NCBI GenBank assembly: GCA_017535325.1 | Contig: JAFXUC010000063.1 | Location: 1-64,000, forward strand | Direction of reading: 5' to 3' | Source: Bacteroidales bacterium | GTDB lineage: Bacteria > Bacteroidota > Bacteroidia > Bacteroidales > UBA3824 | DNA length: 64,000 bases | Part shown: positions 8,159 through 16,604 of the stretch, piece by piece | Layout of the letters: each line of letters opens with the position of its first letter | Numbering within the stretch: the first letter of the stretch is position 1 | Notes under the pieces: model-generated | Told to the model about the DNA's origin: nothing | Databases searched by the model: none | What the model saw: the letters and a program-made list of their open reading frames with translations, nothing else | Position numbers and translations under genes: made by a program

Positions 8159-9466
8159 TTAACCTTTTCTTATTATTGAGGCTCCAAGCCTCAAAAGCCT
8201 GTTTTCCAAGTCCTCGTAACCGCGGTCAATCTGTTCGATATTGTAGATGACAGACTTTCCTTCCGCTGAAAGTGCCGCGATAAGAAGCGCGACTCCCGCT
8301 CTGATGTCGGGCGAGGTCATTGTTGTGGCTTTCAGCGGAAATTTTCTGTCAAGACCGATGACAGTTGCGCGGTGCGGGTCGCAAAGAATGATTTGTGCGC
8401 CCATGTCTATTAATTTGTCAACAAAAAACAAACGCGATTCAAACATTTTCTGATGAATCAAAACGCTGCCTTTTGCCTGAGTTGCAACCACCAACAAAAC
8501 GCTCAGCAAATCGGGCGTCAGACCGGGCCACGGCGCGTCGGCTACCGTTAAGATAGAGCCGTCGATGTATGAGGAAATTTCGTAATGCTCCTGGGCGGGA
8601 ACGATTATGTCATCGTTTTCCTCGTTGATAACGATGCCGAGTTTGCGGAAAGCATTCGGAATAAGTCCGAGATTTTCTCTGCTGACATTTTTGATTCTGA
8701 TTTCCGAGCCTGTCATTGCGGCAAGTCCGATAAACGAGCCTATTTCAATCATGTCGGGAAGACAGCGGTGTGTGCAGCCTTTTAACCCGTCAACACCCTT
8801 GATTTTCAAAAGGTTGCTGCCGATTCCTGAAATGTCGGCACCCATTGAGACGAGCATTTTGCAGAGTTGACAAATATACGGCTCGCAGGCGGCGTTGAAA
8901 ACCGTGGTTTCGCCTTTTGCCAAAACCGCCGCCATGACAACGTTTGCCGTACCCGTTACGGACGCCTCTTCCAAAAGAATATAAGTGCCTTTGAGGTTTT
9001 TGCCGTTAACCGTGTACGAGGATTCCGTAGAATCAAAATTGAACTCCGCACCGAGTTTTTTCAGGCCCATAAAATGCGTGTCAAGATGTCTTCTGCCGAT
9101 TTTGTCGCCGCCCGGTTTGGGCAGATAAGCATAACCGAAACGCGCCAAAAGCGGTCCGAGTATCATCACAGAGCCTCTTAACTTCGCGCTTTTTTCCCTG
9201 AAAGCGGCGGATTTCAGATAATCGAAATTTACTGAAACCGCCTCAAACGAATACACGTTTTTTTTGATATGCTCCGTTTTGACACCTATGTCTTTCAGCA
9301 AACCGATAAGATTGATAACGTCCGAAATTTCCGGAACGTTTTCCACCGTTACTTTCTCTTTGGTCAAAAGGGTTGCGCAGATAATTTCAAGTGCTTCGTT
9401 TTTAGCACCTTGCGGGGTGATTTCGCCGTGAAGTTTTCTGCCGCCAGTGATTTCGTAAGAGGTCAT
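8159..9466 (-). CDS. murA: UDP-N-acetylglucosamine 1-carboxyvinyltransferase with Asp at the active-site Cys position
   Basis: The protein has 435 aa and makes UDP-GlcNAc-enolpyruvate, the first committed step of peptidoglycan synthesis, in the cytoplasm. Lys22 (GAKNEA) is the conserved substrate-binding lysine. The active-site loop reads PGGDKIGRRHLD, placing Asp121 where Escherichia coli MurA has Cys115. That substitution is known in other lineages to keep activity while blocking covalent attack by fosfomycin. The rest of the EPSP-synthase fold looks complete. It starts 13 nt after the DUF4290 gene, probably in an operon with it and the helicase. Confidence 0.93.
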   Translation of the reverse strand: MTSYEITGGRKLHGEITPQGAKNEALEIICATLLTKEKVTVENVPEISDVINLIGLLKDIGVKTEHIKKNVYSFEAVSVNFDYLKSAAFREKSAKLRGSVMILGPLLARFGYAYLPKPGGDKIGRRHLDTHFMGLKKLGAEFNFDSTESSYTVNGKNLKGTYILLEEASVTGTANVVMAAVLAKGETTVFNAACEPYICQLCKMLVSMGADISGIGSNLLKIKGVDGLKGCTHRCLPDMIEIGSFIGLAAMTGSEIRIKNVSRENLGLIPNAFRKLGIVINEENDDIIVPAQEHYEISSYIDGSILTVADAPWPGLTPDLLSVLLVVATQAKGSVLIHQKMFESRLFFVDKLIDMGAQIILCDPHRATVIGLDRKFPLKATTMTSPDIRAGVALLIAALSAEGKSVIYNIEQIDRGYEDLENRLLRLGASIIRKG

Positions 9467-9479
9467 TTTTTCTTAATTT

Positions 9480-10172
9480 TTATTTATGAAATCCGTTGTT
9501 CTGATAAAAACGGCGCGGATTGTTGTTATTGTTGTGGTTTTGCATATTGTTGCGGTTCTGGTTGGGACGGTTTTGAAAGCCCTGGTTGTTGTTCTGATTG
9601 TTGGGTCTTGCCTTTGCTTTCATGAAATCCCTTCCGTCAATGAGTTTTAAGTCTTCGTCCTGAACTTCGAGTTCGCCGCCCGAAATCTCTTTCAGAACTT
9701 TAAACACCACTTCGTCGTTGATGTTTTCCTTGTTCCAGAGAACGTAAGACTTTTTCATGTGGTTTGTGATGGTTTTGATAAGTTCGTTTCTGCGGTCTTC
9801 GTCATCGATGTTTTTGCATTTTTCCATCAACTTTTCGATAATCCTGCCGAAAACGGGATACTTCATGTCTTTTTCGTAACGCTCTACGGGAGAAGGTTTT
9901 GAGTAAAGATTGTTTTTGTCGGGAACAGGATACGGGGAGTATTTTGCTAATTTAAAATCCGACATAATAGCCAAATGATCCCAAAGGAGGTGCTTAAAAT
10001 CGGGATTGTCCCTTAATTGCGGGTTAAGGTTTCCCATAACGGCAACAATAGCCTTCACCGATTTTTCTTTATCGGGACCCTCTTCAAGAGAAACGGCATA
10101 GTCAACGAGTTTTTGAACGTTGCGTCCGTATTCGGGAAAAGCCAGCGGCTTTCTTACTGTATTGTATTCCAT
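9480..10172 (-). CDS. DUF4290 protein with Asn/Gln-rich tail
   Basis: The protein has 230 aa. Residues 1-180 match the Bacteroidetes-restricted DUF4290 family (MEYNTVRKPLAFPEYGRNVQ, then YPVFGRIIEKLMEKC). The last 40 residues are a low-complexity tail dominated by Asn, Gln, Arg and Pro, suggesting a disordered, possibly RNA- or nucleoprotein-binding end. The function is unknown. It lies 14 nt after the helicase gene and 13 nt before murA. Confidence 0.85.
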   Translation of the reverse strand: MEYNTVRKPLAFPEYGRNVQKLVDYAVSLEEGPDKEKSVKAIVAVMGNLNPQLRDNPDFKHLLWDHLAIMSDFKLAKYSPYPVPDKNNLYSKPSPVERYEKDMKYPVFGRIIEKLMEKCKNIDDEDRRNELIKTITNHMKKSYVLWNKENINDEVVFKVLKEISGGELEVQDEDLKLIDGRDFMKAKARPNNQNNNQGFQNRPNQNRNNMQNHNNNNNPRRFYQNNGFHK

Positions 10173-10186
10173 AAAACTGTATTTTA

Positions 10187-12469
10187 TTAATTTTCAATTA
10201 TTTTCAAATTCGGGAGCGTATATTTTAACAGAAGCACTTTCCGTCCTACGCTTGTAAAGTTTACGACAATCTGCTTTCCGTTCGGCGAATCGGTAACGGT
10301 TGCGATTCTTCCCCGTCCGAAAGTTGCGTGCTGAATTTCAACGCCTTCCTTAAATTTTTCCGCATCAGCGTCATTGCATTTTGTTGCCGAAAATTTAAAT
10401 GACGAAAGTTTTTTCAAACGGTTTTCTTCCGCAATTTTGTTGAGCGAGTTCGGGTGTCTGGGCAGTCCGAAAGGATGATCGTTTCCTGCCTGAAACTTCG
10501 ACTCACCGCCTGAGCCGTAATCCAAATAGCGGCTGTCAATTTCTTTTATAAACCTTGACGGAGCGGCGGGCGACAACTGTCCCCATTTGTATCTCATTCT
10601 TGCAAAAGAGATTGAGAGTTTTTTCTGCGCCCTTGTAACTGCGACGTAAAAAAGTCTGCGCTCTTCTTCCAAGTCTTTTTCGCTCATAACGGATTTTGCA
10701 GAGGGAAACAATCCTTCTTCAACGCCCGCCAAATAAACATTTTTGAACTCCAAGCCTTTTGCCGAGTGAATTGTCAGGAGCGAAACTTTGTTGCTGTCCC
10801 CCTTGTCTTCGTCGGCATCGGTCATAAGAGACACGTCGTCAAGATATTGCGCAAGGGTAAGAGTCTCGTTTTGAGACTTCTGACGCTCCTCGCACATGGC
10901 TTTTATACCGTTTAGAAGTTCTTCAATATTCTCGTATCTTGACTGTCCTTCGTTGGTTTTGTCGGCTTTCAAATCCTCTAAGATTCCAGCCTCGCTTGCG
11001 ATTTTCACTGCCGTCTGATAAGCGTCCGCGTTGACGGCAAAATTGTGAAAACCGAAAATCATTTTCATAAACACAGCCAGAGAGTTTAACGTTCTCGGCG
11101 AAATTGACGGCTCAAACTCACGGATTCTTGCCACCGTATTCCAGACGCTGAGTCCGTTGTTTGTTGCGACCTGCGAAATTTTTGCCATCGTTGTGTCGCC
11201 GATTCCGCGTTTAGGATAGTTGACAACACGCAAGAAAGCCTCGTCGTCGTTGCCGTTGACCGTAAGACGGAGATACGAAATCAGGTCTTTCACTTCCTTT
11301 CTCTGGTAAAACGACATTCCGCCGTAAATTTTGTACGGAATTTGACGTTTCATAAGCGATTCCTCCAAAATTCTCGACTGAGCGTTAGTGCGGTAAAGAA
11401 TCGCAAAGTCGGCAAAACTTTCCGCCTGACCTCTGTCGATTTTTTTCAGGATGTCAGCCGCAATGTTAAAGCCTTCGTCGTTGTCGGCCTGATTTTCCAT
11501 GACACGGATTTTTTCACCGGTCTCGTTTTCAGAAAACGAGTTTTTCTTCATCTGTCTCGAATTGCAGGCGATAACCGTATTTGCCGCATTTACAATGGTT
11601 TGCGTACTGCGGTAGTTTTGTTCAAGTTTAAAAATCTGCGCCTCTTTGTAATCTTTCTTGAAATTCAAGATGTTTTCGATTTGCGCACCGCGGAAAGAAT
11701 AAATACTCTGCGCGTCGTCGCCTACAACAAAAACGTGGCGGTGAATGTTTGCCAACGCTTTTACGATGTTGTACTGAACGGAGTTTGTGTCCTGATACTC
11801 GTCAACCAAAATATAGCGGAATTTCTCGGCATATTTTTTTACGACATCAGGGTTGTTTTTAAAAAGTATCTGCGTCTGCAAAAGCAAATCGTCAAAATCC
11901 ATTGCGTTTGCGCTTTTGCATTTTTTTACATACAGTTTGTAAATTTTTGAGATTAACGGTTTGTGCGCGTTGCAGTCGTCGGCGTAATAAGGACTTGCCT
12001 CATATTCCTCCGCCGTTACAAGACCGTTTTTTGAAGTTGTTATACGGTTGTAAACCTCGTTGACGGGATATTTTTTGTCATCGAGGTTCATGTCTTTTAT
12101 GATGTTTTTGACAAGTTTTTTTGCGTCTTCCGCATCGTAAATTGTAAAGTTTTTCTGGTATTCGGTTTTCTCGATTTCAACCCTCAAAATTTTCAAAAAC
12201 ACCGAATGGAACGTTCCCATCCAGAGTTTTGAAGCGTCTTCTTCGCCGATTTTTTTAGCGATTCTCTCCTTCATCTCTCTTGCGGCCTTGTTGGTAAAGG
12301 TTATCGCGAGGATATTCCAAGGCTTGTAACCGCTTTGAAGAAGGTGCATGATTTTGTAGGTTAAAACACGGGTTTTGCCCGAACCTGCGCCGGCAATCAC
12401 CAGAGCCGGACCGTCAATATATTCCACAGCCGCTCTTTGCGGCTCGTTGAGTTCGTCTAAATAGGACAT
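10187..12469 (-). CDS. UvrD/PcrA-type superfamily 1 DNA helicase
   Basis: The protein has 760 aa. Helicase motifs appear in order: Q-motif LNEPQRAAVE, Walker A AGAGSGKTR (26-34), Ia ITFTNKAAREM, Walker B DEYQD (223-227), III GDDAQSIYSFRGA, IV EQNYRST, V LTIHSAKGLEF and VI YVAVTRAQ. The C-terminal 60 residues (GVEIQHATFGRGRIATV) form the Tudor-like domain typical of PcrA. These 3'-5' helicases act in excision repair, mismatch repair and removal of RecA or polymerase from DNA. It follows mreD by 19 nt. Confidence 0.93.
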   Translation of the reverse strand: MSYLDELNEPQRAAVEYIDGPALVIAGAGSGKTRVLTYKIMHLLQSGYKPWNILAITFTNKAAREMKERIAKKIGEEDASKLWMGTFHSVFLKILRVEIEKTEYQKNFTIYDAEDAKKLVKNIIKDMNLDDKKYPVNEVYNRITTSKNGLVTAEEYEASPYYADDCNAHKPLISKIYKLYVKKCKSANAMDFDDLLLQTQILFKNNPDVVKKYAEKFRYILVDEYQDTNSVQYNIVKALANIHRHVFVVGDDAQSIYSFRGAQIENILNFKKDYKEAQIFKLEQNYRSTQTIVNAANTVIACNSRQMKKNSFSENETGEKIRVMENQADNDEGFNIAADILKKIDRGQAESFADFAILYRTNAQSRILEESLMKRQIPYKIYGGMSFYQRKEVKDLISYLRLTVNGNDDEAFLRVVNYPKRGIGDTTMAKISQVATNNGLSVWNTVARIREFEPSISPRTLNSLAVFMKMIFGFHNFAVNADAYQTAVKIASEAGILEDLKADKTNEGQSRYENIEELLNGIKAMCEERQKSQNETLTLAQYLDDVSLMTDADEDKGDSNKVSLLTIHSAKGLEFKNVYLAGVEEGLFPSAKSVMSEKDLEEERRLFYVAVTRAQKKLSISFARMRYKWGQLSPAAPSRFIKEIDSRYLDYGSGGESKFQAGNDHPFGLPRHPNSLNKIAEENRLKKLSSFKFSATKCNDADAEKFKEGVEIQHATFGRGRIATVTDSPNGKQIVVNFTSVGRKVLLLKYTLPNLKIIEN

Positions 12470-12488
12470 TTTTCTGTGTTAAAAAAAA

Positions 12489-13001
12489 CTATTTTCTGTA
12501 AGCAATGTATTGCGAAAAAATAATAAACAATTCTGTACAAAGACCGGTTAAAACTATTTTCAAAAGCGTTCTGGAAAAGTTGTCAAAACCAAAACTGTCC
12601 AGCATAAAATACGCCGTATGATGAATGAAAATAAGCGATATGGAATATTTTAAAAACCAATGAATCCCCATTTCCATAAGGTAGGGATGCATTCCGGTTT
12701 CATATCCGTCGCGTGGGGAAATCATTTCCAAAATTTTAATCCTCGAATACGCCATCAAAACCGTAGCAGAGGTATGAAGTCCCGGCGTATCGCAAAAAAC
12801 GTCCATCGTCCATCCCAAAACAAACCCCAAAACGAGTTGAAACCATGCAGGAACTTCGTATGGCATCATCAGAATGAACAAAACATAAAACAACGGCGTA
12901 ATTCCGAGCGTGCCGATGTTTATATTATGAAACACCATAATCTGTATCAAAACAGACAACAAGTAAGTCAAAAACAATCTCGAATATACCCTGAAATCCA
13001 T
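12489..13001 (-). CDS. mreD: Rod shape-determining protein MreD
   Basis: The protein has 170 aa and is a polytopic membrane protein with about five hydrophobic segments. The sequence pattern (YVLFILMMPYEVPAWFQLVLGFVLGWTMDVF) and the position after mreC support MreD. It links cytoskeletal MreB to the peptidoglycan elongation machinery. Its start codon shares one base with the mreC stop (13001), indicating translational coupling. Identification rests mainly on context and topology because MreD is poorly conserved. Confidence 0.82.
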   Translation of the reverse strand: MDFRVYSRLFLTYLLSVLIQIMVFHNINIGTLGITPLFYVLFILMMPYEVPAWFQLVLGFVLGWTMDVFCDTPGLHTSATVLMAYSRIKILEMISPRDGYETGMHPYLMEMGIHWFLKYSISLIFIHHTAYFMLDSFGFDNFSRTLLKIVLTGLCTELFIIFSQYIAYRK

Positions 13002-13831
13002 TACTGCACAAATTTTGATTCTAAACCTTCCAATTCCAACTGCTCTTTTTGCATAAGATTTTCGATAATAAGCACATTGTTAAGGCTCTTTAAATCGTTC
13101 AAAAACGTAACACTGATTTTATAGAAATTATCATCACTGTTTTTTTCAAACGTATCAATCGTTGCAATCGGTATTCCAACCGGGAAAACAGCAGAATATC
13201 CGCTCGTTACAACAGTATCACCTTTTTTTAGTTCCACATGGTTAGGAATTTCAGTCAGAAACGCTTTTCTGTAATCTTTTCCCGTCCATACAATAGAACC
13301 GTAAAAATCATTGTTTTTGAGTTTTGCCGAAAAACCGATTTTTTTGTTCAAGACAGACAACGCCAAAGAAAAATGATCGCTGACAGCGACTACAACACCA
13401 ACCACACCGTCAGGCGAAACCACGCCCATATCCTCCTTAACGCCTTTTAAACTACCCGCATCAAGGGTTATAAAATTATTCTGCCTCGAAACTGAGTTTT
13501 TAACGATAGCAGCCGTTATGTAGCGGTATTTCAGTATTTTACCAGCGGTATCAACATAATTATGAAATTTAGCCGTATCGCTGATATATACCCCCGAAGC
13601 ACTCCTTGCTTCCACCAAATGTTTCAACAAGGACATATTTTCGTCCTTTAAACTGAAATAACCATGCCACGTAACAGTATAAATCTTGCCCATAATGTAA
13701 TTGGCAGAAGTAAAAAAAACTGAATTACGCTGTACATCACCACGCACAACAAACACAATTGCTGTTACTTCCAAAACAATAAAAATGAGCAAAACATATA
13801 TTCTTTTAAAAAAAATCAGCAGGCTGTCCAT
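13001..13831 (-). CDS. mreC: Rod shape-determining protein MreC
   Basis: The protein has 276 aa with one N-terminal transmembrane helix (about 7-28), a short coiled-coil stretch and two beta domains. Typical MreC motifs are seen: FITLDAGSLKGVKEDMGVVSPDGVVGVV and KKGDTVVTSGYSAVFPVGIPIATI. It scaffolds the elongasome in the periplasm. It starts 10 nt after mreB and overlaps the start of mreD by one base. Confidence 0.93.
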   Translation of the reverse strand: MDSLLIFFKRIYVLLIFIVLEVTAIVFVVRGDVQRNSVFFTSANYIMGKIYTVTWHGYFSLKDENMSLLKHLVEARSASGVYISDTAKFHNYVDTAGKILKYRYITAAIVKNSVSRQNNFITLDAGSLKGVKEDMGVVSPDGVVGVVVAVSDHFSLALSVLNKKIGFSAKLKNNDFYGSIVWTGKDYRKAFLTEIPNHVELKKGDTVVTSGYSAVFPVGIPIATIDTFEKNSDDNFYKISVTFLNDLKSLNNVLIIENLMQKEQLELEGLESKFVQ

Positions 13832-13841
13832 CTGTCAAAAA

Positions 13842-14864
13842 TTATTTCATCAAAAACGGGAACTTGTCCACATTTTTCAGAGCGATACCCGTACCTCTTG
13901 CAACAGCGTGCAACGGGTCGTCCGAAACGATAACCGGCAAGTTGGTTTTTTCCGCAAGTCTCTTGTCAAGACCTCTGAGCAATGCGCCGCCGCCTGTCAA
14001 ATGTATACCGTTTTTGAAAATGTCGGCATAAAGTTCGGGCGGAGTCTGCTCCAAAACGTTAAGAATTGCTGCCTCGATTTTTACAAGCGATTTGTCCAGA
14101 CAATGCGCTATTTCCTGATATGAAATCGGAATTTCAACCGGCAAGGCTGTCATTTGATGAGGACCTCTTACCATATAGTCGGCAGGCGGATTTTCAAGGT
14201 CGGTAATAGCCGAGCCGACGTTGATTTTGATAGCCTCAGCCGTGCGGTCAAACACTTTGATATTATGCTGATGACGCATATATTCCATAATGTCGTCGGT
14301 AAAATCGTCGCCCGCAATACGGATACTTCTGTTGCAGACAATACCGCCTAACGAAATCACAGCGATTTCAGTTGTACCGCCGCCTATATCGACAATCATG
14401 TTGCCTTCGGGGGCTTCCACGTCAATTCCGATACCGAGAGCAGCAGCCATCGGCTCAAAAATCATCCAGACTTCCCTTGCTCCGGCGTGTTCTGCCGAGT
14501 CCCTTACGGCGCGTCTTTCCACCTCCGTAGAACCCGAAGGTATTCCGACAACGATTTTGATTGCGGGGTTAAAAAGCATTTTTTTGCGGTTTCCCATCTT
14601 TATCATACCGCGGATCATCATCTCCGCCGCCTTAAAATCCGCAATAACGCCGTCCCTGAGCGGACGTACAGTTCGTATACTTTCGTGAGTCTTGCCGTGC
14701 ATGAGTTGTGCTTTCATGCCAATGGCAATCGCTTTTTCTGCTGCATGATCCATAGCAACGATACTCGGTTCGTCAACGACGATTTTGTCTTTCATTATAA
14801 TAACGGTGTTAGCCGTTCCGAGATCCATTGCCAATTCCTGAGTTAAAAATGAAAATAATCCCAT
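13842..14864 (-). CDS. mreB: Rod shape-determining protein MreB (bacterial actin)
   Basis: The protein has 340 aa with the actin/Hsp70 ATPase fold. Phosphate 1 is LAMDLGTANTVI (about 11-22), phosphate 2 is MIVDIGGGTTEIAVISLGG, and the adenosine motif is LTGGGALLRGLD near the C-terminus. It polymerises under the inner membrane and positions cell-wall synthesis. It is the first gene of mreBCD with its own promoter 86 nt upstream. The cell is therefore expected to be rod-shaped or to elongate. Confidence 0.97.
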   Translation of the reverse strand: MGLFSFLTQELAMDLGTANTVIIMKDKIVVDEPSIVAMDHAAEKAIAIGMKAQLMHGKTHESIRTVRPLRDGVIADFKAAEMMIRGMIKMGNRKKMLFNPAIKIVVGIPSGSTEVERRAVRDSAEHAGAREVWMIFEPMAAALGIGIDVEAPEGNMIVDIGGGTTEIAVISLGGIVCNRSIRIAGDDFTDDIMEYMRHQHNIKVFDRTAEAIKINVGSAITDLENPPADYMVRGPHQMTALPVEIPISYQEIAHCLDKSLVKIEAAILNVLEQTPPELYADIFKNGIHLTGGGALLRGLDKRLAEKTNLPVIVSDDPLHAVARGTGIALKNVDKFPFLMK

Positions 14865-14949
14865 TTCTTATAATCTGTTTTTTCTTGTTAGTAATTTGGC
14901 TTGATTTTTGTATTACAATTTTATTGCCAAATATTTTTTCTCGCGGTTG

Positions 14950-14957
14950 CAAATATA
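14950..14957 (-). promoter_or_regulatory. -7 element (TATATTTG) for mreB
   Basis: The minus strand reads TATATTTG in the AT-rich spacer between hisS and mreB, about 86 nt upstream of the mreB start. A TTG about 18 nt further upstream could serve as the -33 element. Confidence 0.55.
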
Positions 14958-15003
14958 TAAATTATTTTTATCAAACAATTATAATTTTGCAACTTTTTTT
15001 ATT

Positions 15004-16563
15004 TTATTCTTGTGCGAGCATATTTTTTATTTCTTCGGACAAATTTTCAAGACTTATTTCCTTTTGAACTTTACTTTTCCACTCGTTCTTGTCAGAAATT
15101 TTGTCGGCGAGAAGTTTTCCGAGTTTGAGATTTTTAACAGTTGCGACACCTTTTTCTGCCTCGTCGCCGCCGATAATGACAGCCAAAGGACAATTATTTT
15201 TGTCAGCGTATGCCATTTGATGTTTGAGACCGCGTTTTGCACCGTAATAAATCTCCGTATTGATGCCGTTTTTTCTCAAATCAGCCGCCGTTTTCTGATA
15301 AAGCGGCATAAGGGCATCGTCAAAAACAATCACAATCACAGGTCCGTCAATCTGCTCGGGAACTTGATTCGTGAGTGTCAACAATTCTGCCAAACGGTCA
15401 ACGCCGATTGAAGCACCCGTTGCGGGAACTTTTACGCCAAGAAGATTTTCAACAAGTCCGTCGTAACGGCCTCCGCCACAAATACTTCCGACTTTTCTTT
15501 CTCTGCCTTTTTCGTCTTTGTAAGTTTGCAGACTTTCTACCTCATAAATCGGTCCTGTATAATATCCTAAACCGCGAACCATTGACGGGTCAAGAATTGC
15601 AACTTTTTCGTCATAACCGAGAGTTTTTAAAATGCCGTCAATTTTTTCCAACTCTTCAACGCCCTCTTTGTAAACTGCATTTTCAAAAGCGGGTTTGCTT
15701 TTGAGTTTTAAGAGAGTTTCTTTTCGTGAGGTGTGTTTTTCAAAATCTTTTATATAGTTGACAATCAGTGCGATATTGTCGTCTTTGATGCCGAGACCGG
15801 GGATTTTTGCGCCTGAGGTCTCGTCAATTCTGCCCGCGCCGAGTTCTTTTGCAACGTTGTCGATACCGATTTTGTCAAGTTTGTCAATAACGCGCATAAC
15901 GGCGGTTTCGTCCTCTTTTTTGTCAATGCCGATAAAGGCAAGAAGTCCGTTGACGATTTTTCTGTTGTTGATTTTTATAAGATAAGTTCCGCGTTTAAGT
16001 CCTATGTTTTCAAGGGCCTCAGAGAGTACCATACAGTTTTCAGCATCGGTTGCAACGTCTTCCGCGCCTACCGTGTCAAAGTCCATCTGCCAAAACTCAC
16101 GGAAACGTCCCGGGTCGAGTTTTGCCTCAAACCTGTAAACCGGTCCGTACTGAAACCTTCTGAAAAGATTGGTTTTGCCTTGAATTTCACCTCTTAAATG
16201 CTGTTGCCAGAGACTTTCGGCATATACGCGGGCAAGAGGCGCGGTTAAATCGTAACGCATTGCCACATAATGGTTTTCCATTATAACGTTGTTGGCATCA
16301 TCGCGCATTTCTTTGCCGAGAGTGTCAAAAACGGGTTCTTGTTCGGGGTTTTTGAACGAATAAACGCCCTGCGCAACAGAGTCGTTGTCGGGCAGATATT
16401 TGCCGAGACATTCGGCGTATTCAAGTACAGGCGTGTCAAAACGACTGAAACCAAAACGTCTGTAAACTTCACTTGCTTTTTGTATAATTAACTCTCTCAG
16501 AGCATTTTGCGTAGAATTAATATCTCTGAATCCCTTTACTTTTTGGGGTACTATTCCTCTCAT
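15004..16563 (-). CDS. hisS: Histidyl-tRNA synthetase
   Basis: The protein has 519 aa, a class II synthetase that charges tRNA(His). Motif 2 is FRRFQYGPVYRFE, the HisRS-specific loop is GLGYYTGPIYEV, and motif 3 includes GASIGVDRL. A C-terminal anticodon-binding domain follows (VIVIVFDD...GGDEAEKGVATVKNL). It is longer than the common 420-460 aa bacterial form, with an insertion before the GLGYYTGP motif and a charged tail ending LSEEIKNMLAQE. A likely promoter lies 30 nt upstream at the end of pyrC. Confidence 0.96.
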   Translation of the reverse strand: MRGIVPQKVKGFRDINSTQNALRELIIQKASEVYRRFGFSRFDTPVLEYAECLGKYLPDNDSVAQGVYSFKNPEQEPVFDTLGKEMRDDANNVIMENHYVAMRYDLTAPLARVYAESLWQQHLRGEIQGKTNLFRRFQYGPVYRFEAKLDPGRFREFWQMDFDTVGAEDVATDAENCMVLSEALENIGLKRGTYLIKINNRKIVNGLLAFIGIDKKEDETAVMRVIDKLDKIGIDNVAKELGAGRIDETSGAKIPGLGIKDDNIALIVNYIKDFEKHTSRKETLLKLKSKPAFENAVYKEGVEELEKIDGILKTLGYDEKVAILDPSMVRGLGYYTGPIYEVESLQTYKDEKGRERKVGSICGGGRYDGLVENLLGVKVPATGASIGVDRLAELLTLTNQVPEQIDGPVIVIVFDDALMPLYQKTAADLRKNGINTEIYYGAKRGLKHQMAYADKNNCPLAVIIGGDEAEKGVATVKNLKLGKLLADKISDKNEWKSKVQKEISLENLSEEIKNMLAQE

Positions 16564-16592
16564 AATATGTTTTCTTAAAATAAATTTTTCCG

Positions 16593-16600
16593 CAAAATTA
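16593..16600 (-). promoter_or_regulatory. -7 element (TAATTTTG) for hisS
   Basis: The minus strand reads TAATTTTG, matching TAnnTTTG, about 30 nt upstream of the hisS ATG and immediately after the pyrC stop. Confidence 0.55.
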
Positions 16601-16604
16601 AAAA

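Noticed and set aside
11342-11950. Long open frame opposite the helicase gene
   Set aside because: It is antisense to clear helicase motifs, has no family signature or promoter, and follows the codon pattern of the gene beneath it.
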